Shown here piece after piece: positions 6,581 through 14,513 of a stretch of 29,590 bases of DNA. The notes under the pieces are model-generated. The model was not told the origin of the DNA and ran no database searches. It saw only the letters and a program-made list of their open reading frames with translations. The stretch is from JAWKHR01 sp041394725. Its GTDB lineage: Bacteria > Acidobacteriota > Vicinamibacteria > Vicinamibacterales > SCN-69-37. The position numbers and the translations under genes are program-made. Numbering within the stretch: position 1 is the first letter of the stretch; every line of letters starts with the position of its first letter. The stretch is from NCBI GenBank assembly GCA_041394725.1, contig JAWKHR010000066.1:1-29590 (forward strand), in the 5' to 3' direction.

Positions 6581-8962
6581 CTACTTCCCGGCCGCGGACG
6601 CGCCCGGCCGCAGGTGCGTCCGGAAGAAGTCGTCCACCCGATGCCACGCGTCGCGCACGACGAAGCTGCGATCGAAATAGTGGAACTCGCCGGGGTACAC
6701 CATGAACGTCACCAGGTCGCCCTTGCCGGCCTTCAGGAGGCGGTCGATGAGCAGCACCGAGTGCAGGAACGGCACGTTGACGTCGGCGGTGCCGTGGAGG
6801 ATCAGCAGCGGGATCTGCAGCTGGTCCACGTGCGACATCGGCGAAGCCTGCGCGTAGACCTCGGGATGCTCCTCCGGCGTCCCGATCCGGCTCGTGGTCC
6901 AGCCGCCGTGGTACGGGTCCTCGTAGTAGAGCGCGTAGTCGGCGACTCCCGCCACGTCCACGGCGGCGCGGAACAGCGCCGGCTCCTGCGTGACGGCAAG
7001 CAGCGTGAAGAAGCCGCCGTAGCTCAGGCCCCAGACGCCGATGCGATCGCCGTCCACGTAGCCGAGCGTCTTCAGGTAGCCGGCCGCCATCCGCGCGTCC
7101 TTCGCGTCCTTGCCGCCGACGTCCATGTACACGTCGTTGCGCCAGTCGCGGCCGTAGCCGATGCTCCCGCGATAGTCCGGCGCGATGACGACGTAGCCCT
7201 GCTGCAGCAGGTACTGATGGAACTCGTAGTACACGGCCTCGTTCCGGTCCGGGTGCCAGCCGTCGTAGTTCTGGTTCACGCCGTCCGGGTGGATCCAGAC
7301 GATCGCCGGGTGCTGCCGCGTCCGGTCGAGGTTCTTCGGCACGAACAGCCACGCCGGGACGGGTTTCCCGTCCGGCCCCGGATAGTGCACGAGCTCGGGC
7401 GCGACCAGGGCCGACCGATCGATCGTGGCCGGCATCGACGAGGTCAGGCGCGTCACCGTGGCACCGGCGGCCGCGTCGGCCACGTACAGATCGGCGGAGT
7501 TCTGCGCGTCGGTGTGCTGGAAGAGGATGCGGGTGTCGTCGGGCGACCACTCCGGCGCGGTGTTCGTGCCGCGGCCGGACGTCACGGTGGTGATCGTCGC
7601 CCGCGACGGGTCGTCGCCAATCGTCGCGAACTCGATGTGGCGGTCGCCGGGCCGGTCGGCGGTGTTCGTGTCCCAGGCGATGTGGCGGCTGTCGTTCGAC
7701 CACGTGGCGCGCCAGTGATCGCCGGGCGTCTTCGTGATCTGGACGGGCGTGCCCCCCGCGGTCGGCACGACGTAGATCTGGTCCCAGCCCGTGGTGTCGG
7801 CGGTGAACAGCAGCCAGCGGCGGTCCGGCGAGATGGCGTTCGCGGTGGTGTTCACCGAGCTGAAGAACCGGTCCACGGTCTCCTCGTGGAGCACCCTCGA
7901 CGGACCGCCGTGCACGCTGACCGCCTCCGCCGTGCGGGTCTTGCCCTCGTTGGACGTGCGGATCGACAGCAGGTGCGTCGCATCCAGCCAGTTGCTGCCG
8001 CCGCCGCGACCACCGCGTCCCCCAGCCGCCGGCATCGGCGCCGGCGTGCCGCCGGAGGCCGGAACGAGGTAGCTGTCGCCGCCGCCGCGCCCGCGCTCGG
8101 TCGCCATGAAGATGAGCTTGTTGCCGACCTCTGGCGGGGACGCCGGATGCTGGATCACGCCTCCGCCCCCGCCGGTGGCATAGACCAGGCTGGCGCCGTC
8201 CGGCGTCCACTGCACGCCGCCGAGACCGTCCACCCCGCGCACGACGGTCGTCGTCGCGCCGCCGGCGAGGGCGGCGACCACCACGTCCGATCCGCCGGCG
8301 CCCGACGTCGTGAACGCCAGGCGCGTCCCGTCGGGAGACCAGGCCACGGAGCCGATCCGGCCGTCAACGTGCGCGACCGACGTGTCCTGGTCGCCGGCGA
8401 ACGCGTGCACGATCAGGTCCGATCCGCGCGTCGCCGCGCCGGTGGAGGCCTGTCCGGATCGCCCCTGGCGTCCCGCGCCACCGCCGGATCGGCCGCCGGC
8501 GCCGCGTCCGCCGCCGCCCCCGGCACCTGCGACGAACGCGACGCGGGCACCGTCTGGTGAAAGCGTGAAATTGCTGGCGCGCGCCGCCGACGGCCACGCC
8601 GGGCGCGCGGGGCCTCCGGTCACGGGCACGGCAACCAGCCCGCCGCCGTCCGGATAGAAGAAGCGCTGGCCGTCGGGGCTCCAGAACCCGCCGTTCGCGC
8701 TCCGGCCCTCCGGGTCGGTCGTCAGCGCCACGGGTGCGCCCCGGCCATCGGCCGCCACCGCCCAGACGTTGTTCACGCCGCCGTCATTCCAGGAGAACCA
8801 GACGTGGCGGCCGTCCGGCGTCCAGCGATGGCCCGACGGGTGCTTGATCTCGATCAGCTGATCGATCGTGAGCGCCGGCGATGGCGACTGGGCCTTCGCC
8901 AGGAGGGACGGGAACGAGAGGAGGCCGACGGCGAGCAGTGCCGCGATCCGGGATGTCCGCAT
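6581..8962 (-). CDS. Secreted S9-family (prolyl oligopeptidase/DPP IV-like) serine peptidase
   Basis: A 793-residue protein from the ATG at 8962. The frame stays open to 9232, but the upstream part is Arg-rich noise and the signal peptide RIAALLAVGLLSFPSLLAKA begins only here. The N-terminal part (about 30–540) has WD40-like/DPP IV propeller strands, such as SPDGARVAFVAG and WSPDGTRLAFTT. The C-terminal part is an alpha/beta hydrolase with the triad Ser647 (GLSYGG), Asp727 (HGTADVNV) and His761 (GEFHYF); the spacing matches the S9 family. Such enzymes cleave oligopeptides, often after Pro. A Gly/Arg/Ser-rich insert at about 143–180 is unusual. A TTGAAT-17-TAGCGT promoter lies directly upstream. 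It is the first gene of the cluster with the DUF2490 barrel and FG-GAP lipoprotein. Confidence 0.95.
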   Translation of the reverse strand: MRTSRIAALLAVGLLSFPSLLAKAQSPSPALTIDQLIEIKHPSGHRWTPDGRHVWFSWNDGGVNNVWAVAADGRGAPVALTTDPEGRSANGGFWSPDGQRFFYPDGGGLVAVPVTGGPARPAWPSAARASNFTLSPDGARVAFVAGAGGGGGRGAGGRSGGGAGRQGRSGQASTGAATRGSDLIVHAFAGDQDTSVAHVDGRIGSVAWSPDGTRLAFTTSGAGGSDVVVAALAGGATTTVVRGVDGLGGVQWTPDGASLVYATGGGGGVIQHPASPPEVGNKLIFMATERGRGGGDSYLVPASGGTPAPMPAAGGRGGRGGGSNWLDATHLLSIRTSNEGKTRTAEAVSVHGGPSRVLHEETVDRFFSSVNTTANAISPDRRWLLFTADTTGWDQIYVVPTAGGTPVQITKTPGDHWRATWSNDSRHIAWDTNTADRPGDRHIEFATIGDDPSRATITTVTSGRGTNTAPEWSPDDTRILFQHTDAQNSADLYVADAAAGATVTRLTSSMPATIDRSALVAPELVHYPGPDGKPVPAWLFVPKNLDRTRQHPAIVWIHPDGVNQNYDGWHPDRNEAVYYEFHQYLLQQGYVVIAPDYRGSIGYGRDWRNDVYMDVGGKDAKDARMAAGYLKTLGYVDGDRIGVWGLSYGGFFTLLAVTQEPALFRAAVDVAGVADYALYYEDPYHGGWTTSRIGTPEEHPEVYAQASPMSHVDQLQIPLLILHGTADVNVPFLHSVLLIDRLLKAGKGDLVTFMVYPGEFHYFDRSFVVRDAWHRVDDFFRTHLRPGASAAGK

Positions 8963-8969
8963 GGGTGAC

Positions 8970-8998
8970 ACGCTAGTCCAGCGCCGGAACGGATTCAA
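8970..8998 (-). promoter_or_regulatory. Sigma-70-like promoter for the S9 peptidase cluster
   Basis: On the minus strand TTGAAT (8998–8993), a 17-base spacer and TAGCGT (8975–8970) precede the ATG by only 7 bases. The architecture resembles the promoter at 2268–2296 (TTGACA-17-TAACGT). No Shine-Dalgarno is present, so a leaderless transcript is likely. The remaining bases up to 9128 hold no recognisable gene. Confidence 0.45.
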
Positions 8999-9128
8999 TC
9001 GGCGAGTGCGTGCGCGAGCGCGAGCAGCCGGTTCCGGCTCGCGACCGTGCGCGACCGGCCGGTTGAGGGCCGGGCCCGGCTCACCCCGGCGCGGCTCACT
9101 CCGGGCGCGGGCGGCGGCGACCCTGCGG

Positions 9129-10290
9129 TCAGAGCACGGGCACGACCGGGTCGCGCCCGAGCAGGACGCGGCCCGCCTCGTCCCAGGTGGTCGGCGCGAC
9201 CGTGAAGTGGTGCGTGATCGCGTCCGCGTCACGGGCGTGGCGCTGGAGCGACGAGGCGGTGTAGATCGAACTGCCCGCGGCGAGGGTGCTCGCCGTGCGT
9301 GTCGCCTCGGCGGCGGCCTCGGCGGCCTGCGTGCAGGCGGCGCGCGCCACGGCGAGATCGCGTGGGGTCGGCATCCGGCCGGATTGCACGTCGCGCCACA
9401 TCCGGTCGGCCGTCTCGTAGAGGAAGGCCCGCGCGCCGCCCAGCGCCGCCTCCGCCCGCGCGATCGCCACCTGCGCGGCCGGCCGATCGGCCAGCGGCGC
9501 CTGGTACATCGAGGGGACCGTCCGCTGCGCGAGCTCGGCGAACTCGTCGAGCGCGGCGCGCGCGATGCCGAGGGGGACGCACGCGAGCTGGAACACGAAC
9601 AGCGTGAGCGGCGGCATCCGGAACAACGGCTCCGCGCGATGGCCGGCCGGATCGAGCAGCGAGAAGGTGCGGGCCTCGGGCACCATGGCGTCCGTCACGC
9701 TGAAGTCCTGGCTGCCCGTTCCGCGCGCAGGCCGCTCACGTGCCAGGTGTCGTGGATCTCCACGTCGCGGACGAGGGAGAAACGCGTGGACATCTCCGGC
9801 CCGTGCGGCGTCATGCCGGGGCTGGCCGTTCTCGTGGACCAGGCGGCCCGCCCAGGCCAGTCGCAGTGCGTGATGCCGCTCGCGAAGGCCAGCGCCCGGA
9901 GACGGATGCCGCCGCCGACGCGCACGGCGGTGCCGATCGGCGCCGCGATGCCGGCGGTGGGCGCCGACAGGTCGGCGAAGACCTCGCGCGCGCCGGCCTC
10001 AGGCGCGTAGCCGGCCGCCACGTTGTTGCCGAGGCCGACCATCGCGCACCAGCCGATCCGTCCGCAGCGGCAATCGTCTCGATGGCGCGCATGAGGTCCG
10101 CGGGGGACGCTTCCCCGCCGCCGATCAGCGCGGGCGCACTCCAGGCCAGGACAAGGCCAGTTGCGCCGAAAACGCGCATCAAACCCTGACGGTCCGCGCG
10201 GCGGCACCGCGCCTCCTCGATCTCGGCCCGGCGCGCCCGGATCGCGGGCAGCAGCTCGGCGACGCGCGCCGACGTCCGTGCGACATCCAT
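9129..10290 (-). pseudogene. Acyl-CoA-dehydrogenase-fold flavoprotein, interrupted by at least four frameshifts
   Basis: The start is the ATG at 10290, with GGAGGT 4 bases upstream. Family-like sequence continues across three frames, and the summed length (about 387 residues) suits the family. Segment 1 is MDVARTSARVAELLPAIRAR to ETIAAADGS. A shift near 10050–10057 leads to GWCAMVGLGNN through FASGITHCDW. Shifts near 9845–9857 and 9799–9806 bracket GRLVHENGQPRHDA. DVEIHDTWHVSGL follows, then a probable 2-base insertion at 9722–9729 before GTGSQDFSVTDAMVPEARTF. The final intact stretch (9129–9698) is the helical C-terminal domain. The fold covers acyl-CoA dehydrogenases and group D flavin monooxygenases; I saw no clear catalytic base. 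As sequenced, no full-length product can be made. Confidence 0.85.
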
Positions 10291-10417
10291 GACACCTCCG
10301 CTCTCTGGGGGAACGGGCCATGATAGATCGCCCGCGCGGACCGGCACCGGCACGAGGGCGGCGCGAGCCGCCTCGGCCCGCTCGCGGCCGGAACCGGCGT
10401 CTGCTGCCCTCCGTCTA

Positions 10418-10438
10418 ATGCATCCGTTACGGATGCAT
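10418..10438. promoter_or_regulatory. Perfect 21-bp palindrome, candidate PadR operator
   Basis: Arms ATGCATCCG and CGGATGCAT are perfect 9-bp inverted repeats around TTA. A further partial copy CGGATGC follows at 10445–10451. A -10-like TCTAAT (10414–10419) abuts the left arm. The site lies in the divergent gap between the flavoprotein and the PadR gene, about 40 bases upstream of the PadR start. PadR dimers bind such palindromes near their own promoters, so this is a strong operator candidate; the assignment is inference. Confidence 0.6.
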
Positions 10439-10476
10439 CGTCAACGGATGCCGACATCGCCCCGAGGAGCCGCCAC

Positions 10477-10829
10477 GTGCCACCGACCCGCCCGAATCCG
10501 GACGCCCTCCTGCCGCTCACGCCGGCCGTGTTCCACATTCTGCTGGCCCTTGCCGACGCCGAACGGCATGGCTACGGCATCGCCCGGGAAGTCGCCGAGC
10601 GCACCGGAGGGAAGGTGCGGCTGGGACCCGGCACCCTCTACGGCACGCTGAAGCGGATGATGGAGGCCGGTCTGGTCGAGGAAGCCGGACGTCGCGGCGA
10701 CGACGAGCGTCGGCGGCCATGCCCGGACGACGCGCCTCGGCCTCGAGGTGGCGCGCGCCGAAGCCGCGCGGCTGGCCTCCCTAGTCTCGCTCGCGCGCGG
10801 AGGCGCTGCTGGAGGGCCGGCGGGTATGA
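10477..10829 (+). pseudogene. PadR-family transcriptional regulator, frameshifted in its second half
   Basis: GTG start at 10477 with GAGGAG 7 bases upstream. The N-terminal winged-helix region is intact and typical: LTPAVFHILLALADAERHGYGIA, GPGTLYGTLKRMMEAGLVEE and RRGDDERRR. The expected YYRMT region is disturbed near 10713–10728 (about one extra base), after which the other frame gives TRLGLEVARAEAARLASL. A second shift at 10791–10800 (two bases missing in a GC run) restores EALLEGRRV and a stop at 10827–10829. The stop overlaps the ATG of the following permease reading frame (ATGA). PadR regulators commonly precede ADOP permeases in acidobacteria and probably repress them. Either the gene is decayed or the sequence contains errors. 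Confidence 0.82.
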
Positions 10830-11138
10830 ACCGCCATCCCGCGCCGCTCGCGGTGCGGCTCGGTCGCGCGCTCGCCGCGCGGATCGTTCGCGCCTTCCCG
10901 CGCTCGCTGGCGGGCGACGACGCGTCGATCCGCGCGTTCGCCGACGACGCGGTGGCCGACCAGCTGGCGCGAGGCGCGCTGGCAGGGCGTCGTGCGCGCT
11001 GACCAGCCTCGCCACCGACGTCGTCCGGACACGCTGGCGCGGACCGGCCGTCAGCGTCACGGCGACGCACCGACGCAGTCCCGCCCCCTCTCGGGAGATC
11101 GTCCATGGACGCGTTGTTGAGACAGGGCGCGGCATGCC
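10826..11138 (+). pseudogene. Frameshifted N-terminal prefix of ADOP permease 1
   Basis: An ATG at 10826 overlaps the PadR stop. Frame by frame the region reads as a typical ADOP prefix: RLGRALAARIVRAFPRS, then, after a shift near 10985–11000, LTSLATDVVRTRWRGP, then MDALLR at 11105, and after another shift near 11123 DRARHAVRRLRRTPGFTT, which runs into the intact permease frame. At least two indels are required. Each translated piece matches what is normally one continuous protein, so I read this as the 5' part of the next gene rather than a separate small gene. Confidence 0.6.
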
Positions 11139-13553
11139 GTGCGGCGCCTTCGCCGCACCCCCGGCTTCACGACCGTCGCCGTCCTCACGCTCGCGCTCGG
11201 CATCGGCATGTCCACCGCGGTCTACACCGTGGTCGATCAGTCGATCCTGCGGCCGTTCGGCTATCCGGACATCGACCGGATGGTCCTGTTGAACGAACGG
11301 TTCGGCGACGGCAGCCTGATGTCCGTGTCGTGGCCCAACTTCCTCGACTGGCAGGCGCAGAACGAGGTCTTCGAGGAGCTCGGGATCTACCGCCGCGCCA
11401 CCGCGACGCTGACCGGATCGGATCTGCCGATCCGCCTCGACGCCGCCCTGGTGTCGGCGTCGGTGTTCCGGACGACGGGAATCGCGCCGCTCCGGGGCCA
11501 GGCGTTCACGGACGCCGACGATCGGCCGGATGCCGCCCAGGTCGTCGTCATCAGCGAGCGCCTCTGGCGCGAGGCCTTCGCCGCCGCCCCGGAGGTGGTC
11601 GGACGCTCGATCCTGCTCAACAGCGTGTCCCACACCGTGGTCGGCGTGATGCCCGCGGCGATGCGGTTCCCGGCGCGCACCACGGACGTCTGGCTGCCGC
11701 TCGGCCCAGCCATCCGGACGTTTCCGACCGCACGCGACAACCATCCCGGCCTGACCGCGGTGGGCCGGCTGAAGCCGGACGTCACGATCGACGCCGCGCG
11801 CGTGGCCATGGACGTCATCGCGGGGCGGCTCGCGACCGAGTACCCGGACACCAACACGGGCACGACGATCGTGCTGCGGCCCTACCGGGAGGCGATCGTC
11901 CGGGACGTCCGCCCGGCGTTTCAACTGCTGCTGGCCGGCGTCGCGCTCATGCTGCTCCTCGCCTGCACCAACCTGGCCACGCTGATGCTGACACGCGCCA
12001 ACGCGCGCCGCGCGGAGCTCGCGGTGTGCGCCGCGCTCGGAGCGAGCCGGTGGCGGCTGCTGGGGCAGGCGATGATCGAGGCGCTGATGCTGGCGACGGC
12101 CGGAGGCCTCCTGGGCGGCATCCTGGCGTACGGAGCCGTTGGTGCATTCGTGGCGTCCGGCCCCTCCTCGATTCCGCGCCTCGACCTGATCCGGGTGGAT
12201 GTGTCCGTGCTGGGCGTCGTCACCACCCTGGTCGTCGTCGCCGGCCTCTGCTTCGGGGTGCTGCCCGCGCTTCGCAGTTCGCGCGTCAGCGCGCGGGACG
12301 CGGCCGCCGCCGGACGCGGCACCGTCGCGGGCACCCGGCGGCTGCGCGGCCTGCTCGTGTCAGCCCAGGTCGCGATGGCGCTCGTGCTGCTCATCGGAGC
12401 CGGCCTGCTCGGGCGGAGCCTGGCGCACCTGGCGGCGGTCGACCTCGGGTTCGATCCGTCCCGCAAGGTCACCATGTCCGTGGCGTTGCCGCCGGCAGCG
12501 TATCCGACGCTCGAGGCGTGGCGGGCCTTCCACCAGGATCTCCTGGCGCGTCTGTCCGGAGCCCCTGGCGTCGAGTCGGCCGCGATCACCTCCAGCCTGC
12601 CGCTGTCGGGCAACACGAGCGAGTCGAGCCTCATCCGCGAGGGCGCGCCGATGCCCACGCCGGAACACCCTCCCGCCTCCTGCGTGTACACGGCCGTCAG
12701 CGCGAACTACCTCCGGACCATGGGGATCGAGCTCGTCGCCGGCCGGCCATTCGACGCGCGCGACGGCGCCGGCGGCGAGCCCGTCGCGATCGTGGACGAC
12801 AGCCTCGTGCAGAAGCTCTTCGGCGGCGAGGATCCGATCGGCCGGCGGATCGCCTTCGAATACCGCGGCGAGTCGCTTGCCGACCCGCAGCCCATCTGGC
12901 GGACCATCGTGGGGGTCGTCCATCACGTCACGCACTACGGGCTCACGGGCGAGCCCCCGAACGTACAGGTGTTCGTGCCCTACGAGCAGCTGCCCTTCTG
13001 GATGCTCACCAACCGGCCGACGATGAGCCTGGTCGTTCGCACGGCGGCCGCCTCGGAGGCGATGGTCGCAACCGTCCGCCGGACGGTGCAAAAGGTGGAC
13101 GCGGACCTTCCGGTTTTCGGCGTTCAGACGATGGAGGCGACGCTCGCGCAGCAGACCGAGCAGCCCCGCGTGAGCCTGCTGCTCTTCGGGTCGTTCGCCG
13201 GCCTGGCCCTGGTGCTGGCGGTGCTCGGGCTCTACGGCGCGCTCGCGCAGACGGTCGCGCAGCGGACGCGCGAGATCGGCCTGCGGATGGCGCTCGGCGC
13301 CCGGCGGTCGCAGGTCGCGACGCTCGTCGCGCGCCAGGCGGCGCTGGTCGTGGGCGCCGGGCTGGTGGCCGGCCTGGTCGGCGCCATCGGGCTGGCGCGG
13401 TTCCTCGGCGCGATGCTGGTCGGCGTGTCCGCGACCGATCCGCTGACGCTCGGCGGCGTGGCGGCCGGGCTGGCGCTCGTCGCGGCGGTCGCCGCCACCA
13501 TCCCCGCCCGCCGCGCCGCATCCGTCGACCCGCTGGTCGCGCTCAGGGAGTAG
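11139..13553 (+). CDS. ADOP-family duplicated orphan permease 1 (MacB-like periplasmic core and FtsX domains, twice)
   Basis: The intact frame runs from a GTG at 11139 (804 residues); the true N-terminus lies upstream but is frameshifted. The first helix RTPGFTTVAVLTLALGIGMS is followed by a MacB-like periplasmic domain, the FtsX helices around LLLAGVALMLLLACTNLATL, a second copy starting near LRGLLVSAQVAMALVLL, a second periplasmic domain, and the C-terminal FtsX bundle with TREIGLRMALGARRSQVATL. This duplicated layout without a fused or adjacent ATPase is the acidobacterial duplicated orphan permease type. The substrate is unknown; relatives move lipoproteins, peptides or antibiotics. Probably controlled by the upstream PadR. 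Confidence 0.9.
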   Translation: MRRLRRTPGFTTVAVLTLALGIGMSTAVYTVVDQSILRPFGYPDIDRMVLLNERFGDGSLMSVSWPNFLDWQAQNEVFEELGIYRRATATLTGSDLPIRLDAALVSASVFRTTGIAPLRGQAFTDADDRPDAAQVVVISERLWREAFAAAPEVVGRSILLNSVSHTVVGVMPAAMRFPARTTDVWLPLGPAIRTFPTARDNHPGLTAVGRLKPDVTIDAARVAMDVIAGRLATEYPDTNTGTTIVLRPYREAIVRDVRPAFQLLLAGVALMLLLACTNLATLMLTRANARRAELAVCAALGASRWRLLGQAMIEALMLATAGGLLGGILAYGAVGAFVASGPSSIPRLDLIRVDVSVLGVVTTLVVVAGLCFGVLPALRSSRVSARDAAAAGRGTVAGTRRLRGLLVSAQVAMALVLLIGAGLLGRSLAHLAAVDLGFDPSRKVTMSVALPPAAYPTLEAWRAFHQDLLARLSGAPGVESAAITSSLPLSGNTSESSLIREGAPMPTPEHPPASCVYTAVSANYLRTMGIELVAGRPFDARDGAGGEPVAIVDDSLVQKLFGGEDPIGRRIAFEYRGESLADPQPIWRTIVGVVHHVTHYGLTGEPPNVQVFVPYEQLPFWMLTNRPTMSLVVRTAAASEAMVATVRRTVQKVDADLPVFGVQTMEATLAQQTEQPRVSLLLFGSFAGLALVLAVLGLYGALAQTVAQRTREIGLRMALGARRSQVATLVARQAALVVGAGLVAGLVGAIGLARFLGAMLVGVSATDPLTLGGVAAGLALVAAVAATIPARRAASVDPLVALRE

Positions 13554-13574
13554 CGGCGGCGGTGCCGCGCCAAG

Positions 13575-14153
13575 TCAGTCGACTTCAGCCTGGGCGAACG
13601 CCCGGTCGAGCAAGTCGCCCACTCCGAGCTGCGCCGCCCACTGCCGGAGGTAGGGACGATCCAGCGTGGCCCCACTGACGCGGAGAATGCCGAGCACGTC
13701 GCGCCACTGTCGATCCGAGACGCCTCCACCGTCGCGAAACCAGAGGAGTTTGCGCAGGAGGTTGTCTTCCGCACTCGCGGCATACAGTCGCCGGTGGCCG
13801 TCAAGCCGTACGGGCACCCGCCGCGCCAGTTCGCTGCGATCGAAGGCCGACGCCCCGCGCACGAAGACGTCAATCTTCAGGACGAACGGAAGGAAATAGA
13901 TCTGGTACGACCGGCGATGCCGGACAGCGTCACGGAGATCCGTGGCGTCGACCACGAAATCGGGACCGAGCCGCTCGACGAGCGGCGCCACGTGGTGCTC
14001 CTCCAGTCGCACTGCGAAGTCGACGTCGTTCGTCGACCGGGGCTCGCCCTGCAGCGAACTGGCGAGGCTGCCGCCGAGCGCGTATTCGATGCCGAGATCC
14101 TCGAGCACCGAGGCGAAGCGCACCGCGACCTCGAGTTCGCTCCCTTCAGCCAC
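13575..14153 (-). CDS. Nucleotidyltransferase-fold protein of a two-gene module
   Basis: A 192-residue protein with the minimal NTase signature: G27-G28-S29 followed by N42-D43-V44-D45 (GGSLASSLQG…TNDVDFAV) and a third acidic residue D95 in LKIDVFV. These residues coordinate metal and nucleotide in the pol-beta superfamily. The C-terminal half is helical (AEDNLLRKLLWFRDGG, QWRDVLGIL), like the AbiEii/DUF6036-type NTases that often act as toxins or partners in toxin–antitoxin pairs. It overlaps the small upstream gene by 8 bases, so translation is coupled. Base composition looks slightly less GC-rich than the neighbours (not computed), which would fit transfer. The target (tRNA, protein or other) cannot be told from sequence. 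Confidence 0.87.
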   Translation of the reverse strand: MAEGSELEVAVRFASVLEDLGIEYALGGSLASSLQGEPRSTNDVDFAVRLEEHHVAPLVERLGPDFVVDATDLRDAVRHRRSYQIYFLPFVLKIDVFVRGASAFDRSELARRVPVRLDGHRRLYAASAEDNLLRKLLWFRDGGGVSDRQWRDVLGILRVSGATLDRPYLRQWAAQLGVGDLLDRAFAQAEVD

Positions 14154-14409
14154 GGTCGATCAGGTGGGGCGCCAGGATCCGCGCGACCCGCCGGCCATAC
14201 AGCCGCGCGACGAGCTCGATCTCCACCACCTCCGAACCCGCGTCCGGATGGGTACGCCTGATGTCCGCGCGCGCCAGGTCACGGACGGCGCGCCCGAGCC
14301 GCGCGACCTTCTCGGCGCGCTGGTCGACGCTCAGGCCGGCAAGGAGCGCGAAATACCGCGCGCGCGCCTCGGGAGAGGTGTCGATCATTTCGCCAAAGGT
14401 CGGGTCCAT
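14146..14409 (-). CDS. Small helical protein paired with the nucleotidyltransferase
   Basis: An 87-residue protein from the ATG at 14409, overlapping the NTase start by 8 bases. It is charged and helical: DTSPEARARYFALLAGLS, RAEKVARLGRAVRDLARAD and IRRTHPDAGSEVVEIELVARLYG. I recognise the general type (a short protein with a DTSPEAR-like opening and an IRRxHPDAS-like segment found next to nucleotidyltransferases) but can assign no domain or function. As the first gene of an overlapping pair it sits where an antitoxin often sits. A -10-like TAGGAT lies 7 bases before the ATG and no Shine-Dalgarno is visible. Confidence 0.82.
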   Translation of the reverse strand: MDPTFGEMIDTSPEARARYFALLAGLSVDQRAEKVARLGRAVRDLARADIRRTHPDAGSEVVEIELVARLYGRRVARILAPHLIDRG

Positions 14410-14416
14410 CGGCTCT

Positions 14417-14422
14417 ATCCTA
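14417..14422 (-). promoter_or_regulatory. Candidate -10 of the nucleotidyltransferase pair
   Basis: TAGGAT on the minus strand ends 7 bases before the ATG at 14409. No clear -35 is seen. If used, the transcript would be leaderless. Confidence 0.25.
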
Positions 14423-14513
14423 CGCGGAGGCTCGCACGCGGGCCAGTACGTGGCCTGGGAGGCTCGCCGGCCCGGCCACCAACCCCGCGCCGGCCGGTGG
14501 CGTCTAACTCGCG

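Noticed and set aside
8963..9232. N-terminal extension of the S9 peptidase frame up to 9232
   Set aside because: Arg-rich and without a signal peptide; the ATG at 8962 gives a normal exported protein and fits the promoter.
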